Assembly (NCBI GenBank): GCA_022410635.1
Contig: JAJVDF010000467.1
Location: 709,646-773,645 of the forward strand
Direction: 5' to 3'
Length of the DNA stretch: 64,000 nt
Source of the DNA: Tretioscincus oriximinensis
Taxonomy: Eukaryota > Chordata > Lepidosauria > Squamata > Gymnophthalmidae
The notes under the pieces were generated by a model. The model was not told the origin of the DNA, made no database searches, and saw only the letters and a list, made by a program, of their open reading frames with translations. Position 1 is the stretch's first letter. Each line of letters begins with the position of its first letter. Both the position numbers and the translations under genes were made by a program. Below are positions 1 to 10,304 of the stretch, in pieces.

Positions 1-59
1 GGGTGCCCGGGGGGGAGGGGGGGGGAATAGAAGCCATCTAGATAAGGCTGTTAAACAGT

Positions 60-431
60 CCTGGGGTATAGCCAGATATTGTGGTACATGTTGGTACCAA
101 CGACATTGGGAGAGCCAAGTGGGGAGTCCTGAAAGCCAAATTTAGGTTGCTAGGTAGAAGATTGAAATCCAGGACCTCCAAGGTAGCATTTTCTGAAATG
201 CTACCTGTTCCACATGCAGGACCAGCTATACAGGCAGAGATTAGAAGCTTCAATGCATGGATGAGTCTGTGGTATCGTGAGGAAGGATTTAGATTTGTCA
301 GGAATGGAGGCACATTTTGGTATAGGCCATACCTGTACAAAAGAGAAACTCATTTAAAAAGTGGAAGGCTTATCCTAGTGAGGAAAACAGAAGGGAACAC
401 AAACTGTGGTAAACCAAATACAAGGTGGTAG
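60..431 (+). pseudogene. SGNH/esterase-like ORF1 remnant of a CR1-type LINE
   Basis: The frame reads through VVHVGTNDIGR near its start. This is the GxND block of SGNH hydrolases (block III), with the Asn expected to support the oxyanion hole. A later FNAWMSLWYREEGFRFV segment fits the strand-helix region before the C-terminal catalytic pair. The usual D-x-x-H block should follow around residues 100-110; the sequence there (YLYKRETHLKSGRL) keeps an ETHL that may be its decayed relic. The N-terminal part with the catalytic Ser (GDS block) lies before the first base or is lost. Family knowledge: such domains occur in ORF1 of several CR1 lineages and may act on lipids, but their role is unsettled. 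The assignment to the LINE rather than a host enzyme rests on the RT that follows in the same orientation. Confidence 0.6.
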
Positions 432-2185
432 TCAGGGATGCGAAGAAAAACTTTGAGGAGCACATTGCAAAGAATATTAAAAGAAATAATAAGAACTTTT
501 TCAAATACATCAGAAATAAGAATCCTACCAGGAAAGCAATCAGACGACAAGGAGCAATCAAGGAGGACTTGGAGATTGCAGAGAGGTTAAATGAATGTTT
601 TGCTTCAGTTTTCACTGAAGAAGACCGAGGGTATTTACCCGCAACAGATTTAATCTTCTCAGTAAGAACACCAGAGGAATTAAACTGGATAGAGATAACA
701 AGGGAGGAGGTCCTTGCTAGCCTTAATAAGCTGAACATTAATAAATCCCCAGGGCCAGATGTGAAATTGTTGAACTTGTAACCAAAATATTTAATCTTTC
801 TTTAAGATCAGGCATATTGGACCAGTAGATTGGAAGGTAGCTAATGTAACACCAATCTTCAAAAAAGGATCCCGGAGTGATCCCTGAAATTATAGACCCG
901 TCAGTTTAACATCAGTTCCAGGTAAAGTGTTGGAAACCATAATTAAGGACAAAATTACTAAACACATGGAGAAGCANGCATTGCTGAATGAAACTCAGCA
1001 TGGCTTCTGCAAAGGTTAACCGTGCCTTACTAACTTGCTAGAAATCTTTGAGAATGTTAACAAACATGTAGATAAAGGGGATCCAGTTGATATTGTGTAT
1101 CTAGATTTTCAGAAGGCGTTTGATAAAGTCCCTCATCAAAGGCTCCTAAAAAAGCTCCACACTCATGGTATAAGAGGATAGATTTTGTCCTGGATAGGAA
1201 ACTGGCTAAAAGATAGAAAAAAGGGTAGTAATAAATGGAAAGTTCTCCGAGTGGAAAGAGGTAAGAAGTGGGGTATCCCAGGGGTCTGTACTGGGTGGGA
1301 CCTTTGCTTTTCAATATATTTATAAATGATCTGGATGCTGAGGTAAATAGTGAAGTAGCCAAGTTTACTGATGACACTAAACTGTTCAGGATAGTGAAAA
1401 CTGAAAAGGATTGTAAGGCACTCCAGAGTGATCTACTGAAATTGGGTGAGTGAGCATCAATGTGGCAAATGCACTTCAATTTAAGCAAGTGCAAGGGCAT
1501 GCACATTGGGGCAAAGAACCCCAATTACTCCTACTACCTGATGGGAATCAAGCTTTCTGTAACCAAGCAAGAAAAGGATCTTGGGGTGTTGGTGGACAAT
1601 TCAATGAAGATGTCAACCCAGTGTGCAGCAGCAGCAGCAAAAAAGGCAAATTCCATGTTAGGAATAATTAGGAAAGGAATCAGAAACAAGTCAGCAAATT
1701 TTGTTTTGCCTCTTTATAAATCTGTGGTGAAGACACATTTGGAATACTGTGTCCACTTCTGGTCACCACATCTCAAGAGGGATATTGTGGAACTAGAGAA
1801 GGTACAGAAAATGGCAACAAAAATGGTCAAGGGTCTGGAGTACCTTCCTTACGAAGTCAGGTTGCAACGTCTGGGCCTCTTCAGCCTCGAAAGGTGACGT
1901 TTAAGAGGTGATCTGATTGAAGTTTACAAAATCATGCATGGGATGGATAGGGTGAATAGAGAAAAAATGTTTTCTCAATCACACAACACAAGGACCAGAG
2001 GGCACGCCTTAAATCTGTTAGGTAGAAAAGTGAGAACAGACAAAGGAAAGTATTTTTTCACCCCGAGGGTCATTGGCCTGTGGAATTTTCTTCCTGAAGA
2101 GGTAGTGGTAGCTAACAGCTTGGATAGTTTCAAGATAGGACTAGACTGGTTTATGGTCACCAAGGCCATAAATAGGTACTAGGAT
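425..2185 (+). pseudogene. CR1-type reverse transcriptase, broken
   Basis: In order: the pre-RT linker with the NKSPGPD block (about 740-762), the RT palm motif YLDFQKAFDKVPHQ (about 1098-1140, catalytic Asp in LDF), FTDDTKLF at about 1360-1386 (the catalytic Asp pair; an Ala is usual where Thr stands), a KDLGVLVD segment (about 1575-1600), and the thumb/C-terminal block THLEYCVHFWSPH (about 1733-1772). The last part (1934-2182) continues to a C-terminus typical of the clade (WNFLPEEVV, then SFKIGLDWF). Frameshifts and stops near 780, 1018, 1182, 1452 and 1896 break it. The C-terminal block is close to the better-preserved minus-strand CR1 at 63276-63701, which supports the clade. Confidence 0.8.
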
Positions 2186-2395
2186 GGATGTCCGGATGTT
2201 TGCTCCCGGATGGAGCAATAAGCAGTTATCCTGAGATACCATTTGTAGGGAGTCATGAACAGATGCATATTTTGTTTTCCTCTGGTCAGACTGCCCAGGT
2301 GCATCTGGTGGGCCTCTGTGTGACACAGAATGCTGGACTAAATGGGCTGTGGCCTGATCCAATATGGCTCTTCTTATGTTCTTCACAAATGATGT

Positions 2396-3106
2396 CAGTT
2401 CTGTTCTCTGCTTCCAGAAGTGGTGCCTGGAGTGACGTCACTTCCATTCCTGCCCCAGACGTAACATCACAACATTTCCGCTTGCAGTGTGCATGCGAGG
2501 AGAACTCTAAATGCTTGAGAATTTCAGGCTACTGGAGAGAGATTTCCTCCCAGGACTGACCCAGTGATAGTGAGGTGTGCATCCAGGCATGTGGAACACA
2601 GCAAGGTTAGAATACAATCTGTAATTCCTGTTCCTGGCCTAGAAAGGCAGGAAACATTCTCCCAACCAGCCCTTGAGATTGGGTATCAGTGACTATTCTC
2701 TGAAAGTAAGTGCAAAAAAGCCCTTATTTTTTTCTCTTGCTGTAATTTTACTGGAGCATTGTGTTGATTCTGAACAAACATACATTTTTTGCGTATGTGA
2801 AGAGGCAACAAATGTTTGAAATTGTGTGGCAATACATTCTCCATCTGGATACCAAGCTGCCTCTCAAACTACAATCATTTTGGAGAAAAGTTGATGCCTA
2901 GTACAACTTTCACAGCTTGTTAAGTTGAGAAGTGTTGCCTTTGCAGAAGGCTGGTATCTGTGCTTTCATTTCTTAAAAAGTGTTTATCTCGGGGGCTGCC
3001 AAACGCAAGGAAACACTGATGTAGTTAAAGTAATTTGAAACTGATCTCCAGACATTTACTTTTGATTCTCTATCAATACTATGGGATATGTGAATGTGAA
3101 GATGTA
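2396..3106. other. Stretch without a recognisable gene
   Basis: I see no exon, RNA gene or clear transposon here. A 28-bp segment at about 2589-2616 resembles one arm of the hairpin at 22850-22947, which hints at a small dispersed repeat. Two CACTTCC-type motifs near 2437-2447 lie in a locally CpG-bearing patch. Confidence 0.5.
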
Positions 3107-3247
3107 CACTATATTGCCAAAAGTATTCACTCACCCATCCTAACAATTGAATTTAAGTGTGCCAAACACTTCCATGGCCAGCTTCTGTACACATGATATG
3201 ATGCCACCTGTGCAACAAATCCGGTTGTGAAATTTCCTCACTACTAA

Positions 3248-3592
3248 CCTGGGCCCCAAATATCCCCCATACAACCTGCCCATGCCTTAAGAACTGCTGG
3301 GGAGGCCCTCCTCGTTGTACCACCCTTTTCAACAGCCAGGGAGTGGGAATCCAGGGTAGAACCTTCTCTGTGGTTGCTCCCAATCTATGAAATAGTCTCC
3401 CCCTCAAGGTGGATCAGTCATCGTCGTTGTATTCTTTTAGAAGATCTTTGAATACGCACCTTTTCCACCTGGCCTTTGGTTGAAGAAATGTCATTTTTCT
3501 TCCCACTTTTAGGTACTGTTTTATACTGTTTTGAGTTATATCCTTCGGGTACGGGGTGTGGTATAAGTACAAGTAAATAAATAAACAAACAA
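3248..3592 (+). mobile_element. L2-type LINE 3' end inserted in the Tc1 element
   Basis: The left Tc1 sequence stops after CTACTAA (3241-3247) and resumes at about 3593 with CATTCAGCAGTCAACTG, which is contiguous in the family. The insert has the C-terminal LINE coding relic (a KTHLF-like block as CTTTTCCACCTGGCCTTTGG, 3460-3479) and the 3' tail CCTTCGGGTACGGGGTG...AAATAAATAAACAAAC. The same tail occurs at 41165-41330 and, inverted, at 57001-57155. No clear target duplication is visible. Confidence 0.7.
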
Positions 3593-4385
3593 ACATTCAG
3601 CAGTCAACTGTTATAGCAAAGTGGAATCGATTGGGAATGACAGCAACTCAACCACATAAACTGAAAGAGTGAGGGCAATGGATGCTGAGGCATATGGTGC
3701 ATAATGGCCGCCAAATTGCTAAAGATCTCCAAATGACATAGCCTAGCTGCTGCATTCAATCCATACATCACCAAGCACAATGCAAAGTGTTGGATGCAGT
3801 AGGGTACAGCAGACCGCCCCTGGACTCCGGAGCGGTGGAGATGTGTTCTCTGGAGTGACGAATCACACTTCTCTGTCTGGTAATCGAATGGATAAGTCTG
3901 GGTTTGGTGATTTCCAGGAGAATGGTACTTGTCTGATTGCACTGTGCCAAGTGTACATTTGGTGGTGGTGGGATTGGTTTTCAAGGGTTAGGCTTGGTCC
4001 CTTAGTTCAATAAAAGGAACTCTTAATGCTTCAGCATACCAAAAGAATTTGGACAATTTCATGCTCTCAACTTTGTGGGAAGAGTTTGGGGATGGCTCAT
4101 TCCTGTTTCAACTTGTGTGCACCAGTGGTCCCTACAGGTCCATACAGACATGGGTGAGCGAGTTTGATGTGGAGGAAGTTGTCTGGCCTGCACAGAGTCT
4201 TGACCTATAGAACAGCCTTGGGATGAATTAAAGTGGGGACTGCAAGCCAGGTCTTTCTACCCCTCATCAGTATCTGATCTCACAAATGTGTTTATGGAAG
4301 AATGGGCAAACATTCCCATGAACACACTCCTAAATTGTGTGGTAAGCTTTCCTTGATGAGTTGAAGCCATTATCGCTGAAAATGG
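3593..4385 (+). pseudogene. Tc1-like transposase remnant
   Basis: Pieces in shifting frames read like a Tc1 DDE transposase: the end of the second helix-turn-helix (KWNRLGMTATQPHKLKE around 3620-3670), the first catalytic Asp region where the nucleotides encode WSDESHFSVW (about 3852-3885), then FGGGGIGF-type glycine-rich sequence (about 3958-3978), the LNASAYQKNLDNF segment (about 4024-4066) and a final block before the right terminal repeat. Stops and single-base shifts occur throughout. Known: active Tc1 enzymes are about 340 residues with a DD34E triad. Here the frame is destroyed, so this is a relic only. Confidence 0.8.
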
Positions 4386-4551
4386 TGGAATTAGGAATGG
4401 GATGACAAGCGAACGAATACTTATGGCAAGTGCACCCTGTGCTATTATGGTTGCTGGTTGTGTTGTGCTATTTACACTGATACGATATCCTTTCTGAATT
4501 TATTTTGCTAATTCTGTGCTAGTAATTCTGGACTTGCTGGTTCCCGAATAG

Positions 4552-6247
4552 TTGCAGCAAGCAACATTTGCATTTAGTTCTGCTGTGTCCGAAATCAAAT
4601 TCTTCAAGCGGCAGTCATTTATACCAGTGCCTCAGCCAGCTGCCCTCCCACTCTTGCACGAACTGTTCCCTTCAGATTCGGCCGAGGATTCGGCATCGGA
4701 AAGAGGCCATGCTTCTCATAGGCAGAAGTGCCATAACCCCTCTAGGGTGGATGGCTCTCCCCCCTCGTGGGATTGTAAGGGCACTCGCCACGAGAAGGGC
4801 TCTCCCCTGCCCCCTGCAAAAAGAGAGCCCCAAAGCTGAAGTCCACCTATTCCTCAGGGGTGATCCCTAAGGACAAAGGCCATGGTTCACGAAAGAGAAA
4901 GCGTTCCCCGTTGGAGAAGCTTCTCACGGCTTCGCCCCCTCTTTCGCCGGTTAAGGTTGCCCCCGGCCAAGCTGACCCCCCTCCTCGGAAGGTGCTTTCA
5001 AAAACTAAATACACTCATTGCCCTGCTGAATTGGAGGAACTCCCACGCTCTCACCTCAGTGGCGGGCTTTTTGGAGTTCGACCCTATGGGCTCTAGCGAT
5101 GATGATCCGCCCAGGGAACCCTCTCCAGAACATCAGCTTCCTGATACCTTTCAGGAACTCTTCGCGGAAGATCAAGAGGAGGCTTCTTCTTCTGAGCCTC
5201 CTATCACATGGCAGGTGACGGTTCTCCGCCTCTTCGCTTTAGATGATTTTGCCAGGCTGCTGACTAAAATGTTATCTTTCCTGAACATGAAGCTCATTCA
5301 AACCCTCCCAGATGACCTGCTGGAAGAATTCACCAACCTCAGCTGTCTGCCCCTTTCCCCAAGTCCTTTCGTAGAGAGTTTTCGTAGAGTGGGTGATTCC
5401 CAACCGGGCAGCCAAGATACCGCCAATTTCCCACCACTTCTTTTCCGGGGACATGGGCGAGCTGGATTTATGGAGGGTCCCCCTGGTGGACGCCCTGGTC
5501 TCCGCACTGTGTGTGGCCCCCAAACTGGGGGACACCCCCTTAAAGGACCAGGACAAAAATCTGGAGACTATGCTTAAGAGGGAATTTGAAACTGAGGGTT
5601 TGATAACAAAGTCTTGTACATACCTCTTTCTGTTTGCCAGAGCGGGGCTCAAGTGGTCAGATGCGCTGCTTGCTGCGGGCATCCTCCCCTCTCAGGCAGC
5701 ATGACCCATGCAGTACATCAACTAGATTCTCACCTTTCTGGCTGATATTGCTTTTGATATAGTTCTTCTCAGTTCCACGGCCATGGTGTATAACGTAGCT
5801 GACAGAAGAGTTCTCTGGCTCAAATTTTGGAACGTGGACTCTACGTCTTGTGCAAACCTCGCAGCTTCGCCATTCATGGGTGACCTCCTCTTTTGGGAGG
5901 ATGCCCTAAAAGACATCATAGTAGAGTCTAGAGGAAAGAAAAAAGTTATGTCCTCTTGTCCAGCTCAACAGCCTTCCTCTGGCGGAGGTAGGGATAAAAA
6001 GTTATCCTCTCCCAGGAGGGGTTTTGGTTTCTCTCGCCCCTACTTTCCTCCCAACAGGTTTAAATGGTCCTATACCCCCAGTTATAGATCCAACTGGAAT
6101 AGACCAAAACCACAAGGGCCCCCTCCCAAGCAGCACCCCTCCGCTCTCAGAAGAGAAATTGACTGGTGCAGGTCACGGGCAGTCTTACCTTCTTTGCCCA
6201 CGTTTGGGCCTCTTCAGTTTCTGATTCCTGGACCCAGAGTGTTGTAG
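4552..6247 (+). pseudogene. DIRS gag-like ORF1 remnant
   Basis: A run of overlapping open segments in different frames covers this region. The N-terminal part is Ser/Pro/Lys-rich with basic stretches (SRKRKRSPLEKLL near 4890-4925, possibly nuclear-targeting). The C-terminal part has the block RRVLWLKFWNVDSTS (about 5804-5848) followed by GDLLFWEDAL and a Lys-Lys-containing end, then a Pro/Arg/Tyr-rich tail. Family knowledge: vertebrate DIRS ORF1 proteins carry a comparable LW..W..D block before a basic tail. Frameshifts near 5090, 5580 and 5710 break it. The function (nucleic-acid binding, particle formation) is inferred from position only. Confidence 0.65.
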
Positions 6248-7256
6248 CCCACGAGTACTCCCTTGAATTTGCCTCCACCACTGCCCTCAAGAAACATCAA
6301 GTCATGCTGGAACTGGACAGGCTTAAGTCTATTGGGGCTATAGAGCCTGTCCTTCATCAGGAATGGGGTTCGGGGGTTTACTCCTTTTTCTTTGTTATTA
6401 GAAAACACTTTGGGTGTTGGCGTTCTATTTTGAATCTTCGTTTTGTCAATAAATTTTTGCTGTTGAAAAATTTAAGATGGAGACAGTCTAATCAATCCGC
6501 ATGTCTATCCAGGCCTTTCAGTTTCTCATTTCCCTTGACCTTTCAGATGCCTATATGCACATCCTATCCATGCTGTTCACACAAAGTTTCTTCACTTCAC
6601 CCTGGGCTCCTCCCATTGGCAGTTTCGAGTCCCCCCCCCCCGGGTCTTCAGTAAGGTCGTGGATCAACTGGTCGGCCATCTCTGACTTGGGGTGTGTGTC
6701 AATATTTACACTGATTTGGATGATCTGCTCCTGGTTGCAGACTCTGCTAGAGAGGCTCAAGCAGCCGCTTCAGTTGCTATCCACTGCCTGGAAGCTCACG
6801 GATTCATTATAAATTGGAAGAAGAGTTCTTTGGTCCCTTCCAGGTCTGGATCATCTGGGTGTTCATTTTGATACAGAGGCCTTCCTGGTTAGCAGATGTG
6901 TATAGGGTGGAGGCGCTAGCTTCCCTCTCTCTCTCCTGCCAGAGGAACCCCACTCCCTCCCTGTCGGACCTAGCCAGGTTGGTGGGTAAAATGGTCTCGG
7001 TGTATGATCTCTGCTCTTGGTCCCGTTTTCATTCCAGGCCCCTACAATGGTTATTGCTGCCCCATGCTTGCCTCAGTGCAGCAAAGGCTCCCAGGGTCCT
7101 CCGCCTTACTCCCAAGGTTCGGGAATCCCTCGAGTGGTGGTCTTCAATCTCCTACTTGTCTTCAGGGGTCCCCCTGTCTGCCCCTGAGAAGGTGGTGGTC
7201 ACTACGGATGCGAGTTTGTCTGGTTGGGGGCTCAAGGGGTGTGGGACCACCAGCTC

Positions 7257-7271
7257 TCTTCCCGCTCTGTT
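7257..7271. repeat. Target-site duplication, left copy (L1 in DIRS)
   Basis: TCTTCCCGCTCTGTT here is identical to 8573-8587. The pair brackets the L1 insert and the DIRS RNase H frame becomes continuous when one copy and the insert are ignored. Confidence 0.9.
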
Positions 7272-8572
7272 TTTGTTTTTGTTTTAATTTTTTTTTTTTA
7301 GTTTTATTATGAAAGAGTGTGTACAGAAAAGAAAAGTGGATTAATACAGAAAAAATAATAATATAGTGACAACATAAAATTATTGAAAGTGCCCCTCTTC
7401 CCTCCCAGCACCCAACAACCAATTTATATTATCAGTCTTTGTTCTTTGAGCATCAAGAAAGTTTGTATAACCAAAGGATGTGCTGTTGCATTTTCGGCAT
7501 ATGCAATAAGAGATTTCCATTTTAAAGTCCAATGTAAAACTGAGCGTTGACCGATTTCTTGCAATCTTTTATCTCGATGTACGTCAAACAGTAGAAATTC
7601 CAAAATTTAGTTCCACCAGTTCTCTATTGTCCAAAATCCTTGGTCTTTCCAGCCTTTAGCAGATGACCGGCCAATAGTCCCATCTGGATAAACAACTTTT
7701 CTTCTAGTCTTAATACCATTGGGTCTAGTATACCAAAGATCCAGCATTCATCAGTATTGGTGATATGGACATTTATAATTCCTTGAATATTTAACAGAAT
7801 GCTCCTTCGGAACTGTAAAATTTTTGGGCAACGAGCCCACATATGTATATATGTGCCTCTATTTAGGCAACCATGCCAACATAAAGGTGATGAACCGGAA
7901 ATATACGAAAGTTGAGAAGGGGTACGATACCATTTTGTAATTTTTTTAAGTTCCATTTCTCGGATCCTAATATCTTTATGCATCAAATACCTATCTCTCC
8001 ATTGCTCCCATTTATTCCTAATTTGTGGAATTTCATTCTCCCAATATTGTTTGAATTTAAGAAAATTATCAAATTTAAGGTCGCTAATAATTTTGTAAAT
8101 TTCTTTGATTTGTTTTTTCTTTCCTACAATTATATTATTCACTATTTGTTCAATCTTGGATTCTCCTATTAGAGAACTCTTAATGTCTCTATTATCATTG
8201 GAATTATAAATTGAGTGTTGTTGTAGCCAGAATTGTTGTTGTGGATATGGTGTTATATTTCTTAAAGTTGCCCAATCCACTGACCTTCCATTGTAATCTA
8301 TTAAATCTCTGATTCTTTTATAACCTTGTGAACTTAAATGAGTTATATATTCTGCAATATGGGAATCTCCACAAAAATTTAAAGCATAAAGCGATGCTAA
8401 TTGCCTCCAGTTACTGGCCAGTTTCCTAATATTCGATTTCCAACTCCTATGTAGGGTCTTCATAGGAAGTAGCCATTTATCCATGGTCCTTTTAGGATAT
8501 CCCGGGTTAAGAATAGTCTTGGTTTTTAATTTATTCAATTCTAATTCCATTAAGTTAATATGGTTCGATGTA
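7272..8572 (-). mobile_element. L1 LINE, 5'-truncated, nested in the DIRS element
   Basis: The insert begins on the + strand with T-rich sequence (7272-7302), the reverse complement of a poly(A) tail, so the L1 is on the minus strand. It is bracketed by an exact 15-bp duplication, the mark of target-primed reverse transcription. About 1.3 kb long, it retains the C-terminal part of ORF2 and the 3' UTR. Absence of frame damage and perfect duplications suggest that it is younger than the DIRS copy. Confidence 0.92.
7624..8572 (-). pseudogene. L1 ORF2 C-terminal fragment
   Basis: One uninterrupted frame of about 316 codons runs from the truncation point to a stop at 7624. It contains a KWYRTP block (about 7915-7932) followed by a Cys-rich motif, CWHGCLNRGTYIHMWARCP (about 7826-7882), which matches the C-terminal Cys/His segment of squamate L1 ORF2 proteins, and a final helical segment with MGLLAGHLLKAGK. 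The endonuclease and RT domains are lost through 5' truncation. The function of this segment in intact L1 is RNA/RNP binding; here it is a dead fragment. A second L1 of the same type lies at 11025-13666. Confidence 0.85.
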
Positions 8573-8587
8573 TCTTCCCGCTCTGTT
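8573..8587. repeat. Target-site duplication, right copy (L1 in DIRS)
   Basis: Identical 15-mer to 7257-7271. The DIRS coding sequence resumes directly after it. Confidence 0.9.
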
Positions 8588-9287
8588 AATTGGCTGGAAC
8601 TTAAAGCCATTCATCTAGTTCTACTTGTCTTTTCCTGCCTGCTCCAGGGTTCTCATGTGCTGATTAGGACAGACAATTCCACCGCTAAGGCCCACATTAA
8701 CAGGCAGGAGGTACCAGGTATAGGGCCCTGATGAGACTCTCTGGGGCAATTTTCTCGTGGGCAGAACCTAATGTATTTTCTCTATCTGCTTTACACATCC
8801 AGGGGACATTGAATACCGTGGCAGATGCCCTCAGCAGGCACTTCCTACCTCCAATGGAGTGGCCTCTCAATGAAGAAGTGTTCAAGTCCCTGATGCACCT
8901 CTGGGGAAGGCTGGTGATGGACCTTTTCACATCCCCAGGGAACGCTCAGCTTCCTTGTTTTCTAACTCACTTCTTCCATCCTCAGGTGGAAGGGGTGGAT
9001 GCTCTAGCCCACCCTTGGCCCCCGGGACTTCTCTATGCTTTCTTGCCCACCCTGTTGATCTGCAGGTTTCTGGTCCGGCTTTGTCAATCACCCTCTACAG
9101 TTATCCTAATTACTCCCTTTTTGCCACGCAGACCTTGGTTCGCATTACTATGCAGCCTCGCAATATCCGAACCGGTTATCCTTCCGGCTCGTCAGGACCT
9201 TCTCTCTCTCAGGCTGTTTCTACCACCCAGACCTGAGCTGGCTTACTTTGACTGCGTGGAGGGTCAAAGGTCGCAGTTCCACCTATT

Positions 9288-10216
9288 AGGGTACCCAGAC
9301 GATGTAGTGTCTTCCTTGGTTTCAGACAAGAGGGGCTCAACCCTCCGTGTGTATAGCTCCACCTGGAGGGCCTTCTGTTCTTGGGCTAAGGCATCCGGAA
9401 TAGATCCTTTTCCCCCTCCCCTGGAAACTATCCTCTCTTTCTTACAGTGGGGAGCTTCTCGGGCCCTAGCCTTCAGCACCCTGAAGCATCACATGGCGAC
9501 CCTTGCCTCAGTTTTGGACATATCAGCAGACAGCCCGTCTTCTCTCCTTCATATCCAGAAATTTCTGCATTCAGTTAAATTGCTAAAACCTCCCTCAGCT
9601 CACCGCTTCCCTGTTTGGTGCCTTCACACGGTCCACAAAGCCCTTACGTCCGCCCCTTTGAGCCTTTCTCCTTGCTATAGTTACCTCTCGTAGGGTTTCA
9701 GAATTGGCCGCTCTTTCCCTTCAGGTATCTAGGGATATCATCACGCTGCGAACTAATCCGCTTTTCAGACCTAAGGTGGATATCACTTTCAATAGGGATG
9801 CCTTCCTCCATGTTCCCTCCTTTTGCCCCAATCCTAAGACTTAGTTGGAGGAGTATTGGCATACCCTTGACATCAGACGGGCTCTCTTGATTTACGTTAA
9901 GTGCACTAAGGCCTTTCTCAAAACGGAATCTTTATTTTCCTTGTTTCATCAAATCAGGAAAAGTCACCCGGCATCCGCCAAGAGCATTGCGTTCTGGGTG
10001 GTGGAATGTATAAAAACGGCCTTTTGTCTACTAGGGGAAGTTCCTCCATCCTACATCTGTGCCCACTCCACCAGGTTGGCAGCCGCTTCCTGGGCATACT
10101 ATAATAGGGCATCCCTTGAGGAAGTGTGTCTGGTGGCCATGTGGAAGAATCCACGTTCACCTGCCACTACAAGCTGGATATTTTCAAATCTAGCATGGGT
10201 TCGATGGGAAGGGTAA
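9288..10216 (+). pseudogene. DIRS tyrosine recombinase, frameshifted
   Basis: The N-terminal core-binding part reads STLRVYSSTWRAFCSWAK (about 9337-9390), typical of a tyrosine recombinase SAM-like domain. The catalytic part is split by frameshifts near 9693-9845. HSTRLAAASWA (His codon at 10064) supplies the H-x-x-R box. The Tyr nucleophile is expected in an HYKLDIF block, which is present at 10165-10185 (Tyr codon 10168-10170) but in a different frame from the H-x-x-R box, so a frameshift lies between them. Known role: integration of circular DNA intermediates without target duplication. This copy cannot make a working enzyme. Confidence 0.8.
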
Positions 10217-10304
10217 TCCTCTAGAATATTTTCTATGGGTCAGGTCTTGAGGGGGAGGACACCTCCTAGTCTTCCAGCCAGTTCTGGGATTGCTGTGGTA
10301 CGTC

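Larger units (their letters stand above)
28..2395 (+). mobile_element. CR1-type LINE, internally deleted and decayed
   Basis: Seen: on the + strand there is an SGNH-hydrolase-like segment (about 75-330), then the linker that normally precedes a LINE reverse transcriptase (425-781), an RT core broken by stops and shifts (about 1060-1450), the C-terminal RT region (1460-2182) and a 3' tail ending in repeats of TATGTTCTT near 2375-2392. The tail recurs at least seven more times in the window. Known: some CR1-superfamily LINEs carry an SGNH/esterase domain in ORF1 and an AP endonuclease before RT. Here the endonuclease is missing, so the SGNH part runs almost directly into the RT linker. The copy has many frameshifts and one N at 977 and cannot be active. 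The first 27 bases are G-rich low-complexity sequence. Confidence 0.8.
3107..4436 (+). mobile_element. Tc1-like DNA transposon, dead, split by an L2 fragment
   Basis: Seen: the left end (about 3107-3135, TATATTGCCAAAAGTATTC) and right end (about 4408-4436) are inverted copies of each other and carry the TTGCCA(A/T)AAGTATTC core typical of a widespread vertebrate Tc1 family; TA dinucleotides flank the ends. The interior on the + strand translates in pieces into a Tc1 transposase. Part of the 5' region, including the start of the DNA-binding domain, is missing, and an L2 3' end (3248-3592) interrupts it. Non-autonomous and inactive. Confidence 0.85.
6248..8900 (+). pseudogene. DIRS reverse transcriptase-RNase H, broken and interrupted
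   Basis: RT landmarks: a GAIEPV-type entry block (about 6337-6355), FVIRKHFGCWRSILNLRFVN (6394-6453), the catalytic block ISLDLSDAYMHI (about 6528-6563), and LDDLL at 6716-6730 (the catalytic Asp pair, in a different frame). RNase H landmarks: VVTTDASLSGWG (about 7192-7227; first catalytic Asp), then across the L1 insertion NWLELKAIHLVL (from about 8588), IRTDNSTAKAHINRQ (8662-8706; further catalytic Asp) and NTVADALSR (about 8815-8840; final Asp). Reading frames shift several times, so no full enzyme is encoded. Without the insert the RNase H reads smoothly through the join, which supports simple insertion of the L1. Confidence 0.8.
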
